Of a stretch of DNA of 5,226 bases, positions 3,993 to 5,226 are shown piece by piece (positions within the stretch are counted from its first letter, which is position 1; each line of letters begins with the position of its first letter). The position numbers were made by a program, and so were the translations under genes. The notes under the pieces were generated by a model, which was not told the DNA's origin, made no database searches, and was given only the letters and a program-made list of their open reading frames with translations. The DNA comes from Pseudomonadota bacterium (GTDB lineage Bacteria; Pseudomonadota; Gammaproteobacteria; Xanthomonadales; Xanthomonadaceae), in contig JAFAEU010000281.1 of assembly GCA_023423855.1 (NCBI GenBank), positions 1 to 5,226 on the forward strand, read 5' to 3'.

Positions 3993-5226
3993 ATGGGCAC
4001 GCCAGCCAACCGACTCCCGGAACGCCAGCCGGACGCCACTCCGCTGCGCTTCGTCACCGCCGCCAGCCTGTTCGACGGCCACGACGCCGCGATCAACATC
4101 ATGCGCCGCCTGATCCAGGCCCAGGGCGCGGAAGTGATCCACCTTGGCCACAACCGCAGCGTCGAGGACGTGGTTCGCGCCGCGCTGCAGGAAGACGCCG
4201 ACGCCATCGCCCTGTCCAGCTACCAGGGCGGCCACGTCGAGTACTTCAAGTACATGGTCGACATGCTGCGCGAAAAGGGCGCCCCGCACATCCGCGTCTT
4301 CGGCGGCGGCGGCGGCACGATCACGCCCGAGGAGATCCGCGAACTCGAAGCCTACGGCGTCGAGCGCATCTACCATCCCAACGACGGCATGAAGATGGGC
4401 CTCGTCGAGATGATCGACGACGTGGTTGCGCGCGCGGCGCGCAACCGGGAATCGGGAGTCGGGAATCGGGAGTCGGAAAAGCCCGGTCATCCCCGGATCG
4501 ACGACGAAATCGGCATCGGTCGCATGCTCAGCGCGATCGAAGACGGCGCGTTCTCCGAATCGGAACTTGTCTTGCTGCGCAAAGGCTGGACTTCCCGCTC
4601 TCCCGACTCCCGATTCCCGACTCCCGATTCCCGGATTCCCACGACGCCAGTCGTGGGAATCACCGGCACCGGCGGCGCCGGCAAGTCCTCGGTGACCGAC
4701 GAACTGCTCAACCGCTTCCTCGCCAGCTTCCCGCGCATGCGAATTGCGGTGATTTCGGTCGACCCGACCCGCCGCCGCAGCGGCGGCGCGCTGCTCGGCG
4801 ACCGCATCCGCATGAATTCGCTGCGCAGCCACCGCGTCTACATGCGCTCGATGGCCACGCGCCGGCAGAACGTCGCCACCAACGCCGTGCTCAAGGACTG
4901 CATCGCCTTCCTCAAGGGCCTGGGCTACGACCTGGTCATCATCGAGACCGCCGGCATCGGCCAGAGCGATTCGGAGATCGTCGACCTCGTCGATTTCCCG
5001 ATGTACGTCATGACCAGCGACTACGGCGCCGCCAGCCAGCTCGAGAAGATCGACATGATCGACTTCGCCGAACTGATCGTGCTCAACAAGTACGACAAGC
5101 GCGGCGCCGAGGACGCCCTGCGCGACGTGCGCAAGCAGTGGAAGCGCAACCGTGTCGCCTTCCAGATGCCCGACGAGGATGTGCCCGTCTATCCCACCAT
5201 CGCCAGCCAGTTCAACGACCCCGGCA
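3993..5226 (+). CDS. icmF: Fused isobutyryl-CoA mutase IcmF, N-terminal 411 residues (3' end outside window)
   Basis: IcmF is a cytoplasmic adenosylcobalamin enzyme that interconverts isobutyryl-CoA and n-butyryl-CoA (some members also isovaleryl- and pivalyl-CoA) and carries its own GTPase chaperone. The B12 domain (about 18-145) has DGHDAA (28-33), where H30 would be the lower cobalt ligand and the usual final Gly of DxHxxG is Ala, then SSYQGGH (75-81) and FGGGGGT (103-109). After a linker (about 146-218), the MeaB-like G domain shows the P-loop GTGGAGKS (225-232), VDPTRRRSGGALLGD (256-270), ETAGIGQSD (318-326) and the base-specificity motif NKYD (365-368). The order B12 then GTPase identifies IcmF rather than ordinary methylmalonyl-CoA mutase, which has B12 at its C-terminus. 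The large mutase domain should follow beyond the edge (family length about 1,100). The linker contains two repeat-encoded segments, RESGVGNRES (152-161) and PDSRFPTPDSR (204-214). The reading frame is intact through both. It is divergent from the phospholipase gene. Confidence 0.93.
   Translation, partial: MGTPANRLPERQPDATPLRFVTAASLFDGHDAAINIMRRLIQAQGAEVIHLGHNRSVEDVVRAALQEDADAIALSSYQGGHVEYFKYMVDMLREKGAPHIRVFGGGGGTITPEEIRELEAYGVERIYHPNDGMKMGLVEMIDDVVARAARNRESGVGNRESEKPGHPRIDDEIGIGRMLSAIEDGAFSESELVLLRKGWTSRSPDSRFPTPDSRIPTTPVVGITGTGGAGKSSVTDELLNRFLASFPRMRIAVISVDPTRRRSGGALLGDRIRMNSLRSHRVYMRSMATRRQNVATNAVLKDCIAFLKGLGYDLVIIETAGIGQSDSEIVDLVDFPMYVMTSDYGAASQLEKIDMIDFAELIVLNKYDKRGAEDALRDVRKQWKRNRVAFQMPDEDVPVYPTIASQFNDPG
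4445..4476 (+). repeat. Left arm of a perfect 32-bp inverted repeat inside icmF
   Basis: The arm holds two perfect tandem copies of the 14-mer GGGAATCGGGAGTC (4447-4460 and 4461-4474), flanked by CC and GG. Its reverse complement occurs exactly at 4603-4634. In the icmF frame it encodes roughly RESGVGNRES, directly after the end of the B12 domain. The unit has no stop codon in any of the six frames, so it can sit in a gene without ending the frame. The unit resembles G-rich 'GGGAATC' repeats that I associate with xanthomonad intergenic regions. Confidence 0.9.
4603..4634 (-). repeat. Right arm of the 32-bp inverted repeat inside icmF
   Basis: This is two perfect tandem copies of GACTCCCGATTCCC (4605-4618 and 4619-4632) with CC before and GG after, the exact reverse complement of 4445-4476. 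It encodes about PDSRFPTPDSR, ending shortly before the GTPase P-loop. The 126-bp spacer (4477-4602) encodes a segment including IDDEIGIGRMLSAIEDGAF, which looks like normal helical linker sequence. The arms therefore look like two separate insertions, or one inverted duplication, around native sequence. Confidence 0.9.
4634..4661. repeat. Perfect 12-bp hairpin ending just before the icmF P-loop codons
   Basis: GATTCCCACGAC (4634-4645) and GTCGTGGGAATC (4650-4661) are perfect inverted arms with a 4-base loop GCCA. It directly abuts the right repeat arm, sharing its last base. The 3' arm is the coding sequence for V-V-G-I, immediately before the TGTGGAGKS P-loop, and should be evolutionarily constrained. 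The 5' arm is therefore more likely the acquired half. Confidence 0.85.

Noticed and set aside
4486..4495. GTCATCCCCG inside the icmF spacer, identical to bases 2147-2156 of the intergenic palindrome.
   Set aside because: Only 10 bases are shared, with no matching second arm near it, so a third repeat family inside icmF is not supported.
4445..4634. Reading the in-gene repeats as a CRISPR array or as a sign that icmF is a pseudogene.
   Set aside because: The arms are inverted 14-bp tandems, not regularly spaced direct repeats, and the frame continues into intact P-loop, ETAGIGQ and NKYD motifs.
3954..4832. A 292-codon minus-strand reading frame opposite icmF.
   Set aside because: Shadow of the IcmF B12 and GTPase domains. 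It is long because stop codons are rare in this base composition and the inserted repeats have none in any frame.

Overview
The window looks like chromosomal DNA of a high-GC gammaproteobacterium, most likely of the Xanthomonadaceae/Lysobacteraceae (Lysobacter, Luteimonas or Xanthomonas relatives). This rests on the very G/C-rich third codon positions, the gene content, and repeats of the type 'GGGAATCGGGAGTC', 'CTGCCCCCGGTTTTC' and 'CCGTCATCCCCGC', which I associate from memory with that group. The genus is not certain.

Layout: three genes lie on the minus strand and one diverges from them on the plus strand. In minus-strand transcription order they are a cardiolipin-synthase-C-like phospholipase D protein (3791-2229), a leucine/branched-chain amino-acid dehydrogenase (1929-829), and isovaleryl-CoA dehydrogenase (723 to beyond the left edge, C-terminal half missing). 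On the plus strand, the fused isobutyryl-CoA mutase IcmF starts at 3993 (or 3978) and runs off the right edge after its B12 domain and most of its GTPase domain. The gaps (724-828, 1930-2228, 3792-3992) hold candidate promoters, hairpins and dispersed repeats. I see no RNA gene, no transposase and no CRISPR array.

Function: three of the four genes fit branched-chain amino-acid catabolism. The dehydrogenase would deaminate leucine, valine and isoleucine to 2-oxo acids. A branched-chain 2-oxo acid dehydrogenase encoded elsewhere would give isovaleryl-, isobutyryl- and 2-methylbutyryl-CoA. Isovaleryl-CoA dehydrogenase takes the leucine-derived thioester, and IcmF would interconvert isobutyryl-CoA (valine-derived) and n-butyryl-CoA. 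The phospholipase D protein is a membrane-lipid enzyme with no obvious link to this pathway.

Most notable feature: the icmF reading frame contains a perfect 32-bp inverted repeat (4445-4476 and 4603-4634), each arm carrying two 14-bp units of an apparently dispersed repeat. The arms flank the segment joining the B12 domain to the GTPase domain and stay in frame. A second perfect 12-bp hairpin follows, ending inside the codons just before the P-loop. I did not find a new defence or mobile system; the novelty here is repeat DNA built into a coding sequence.
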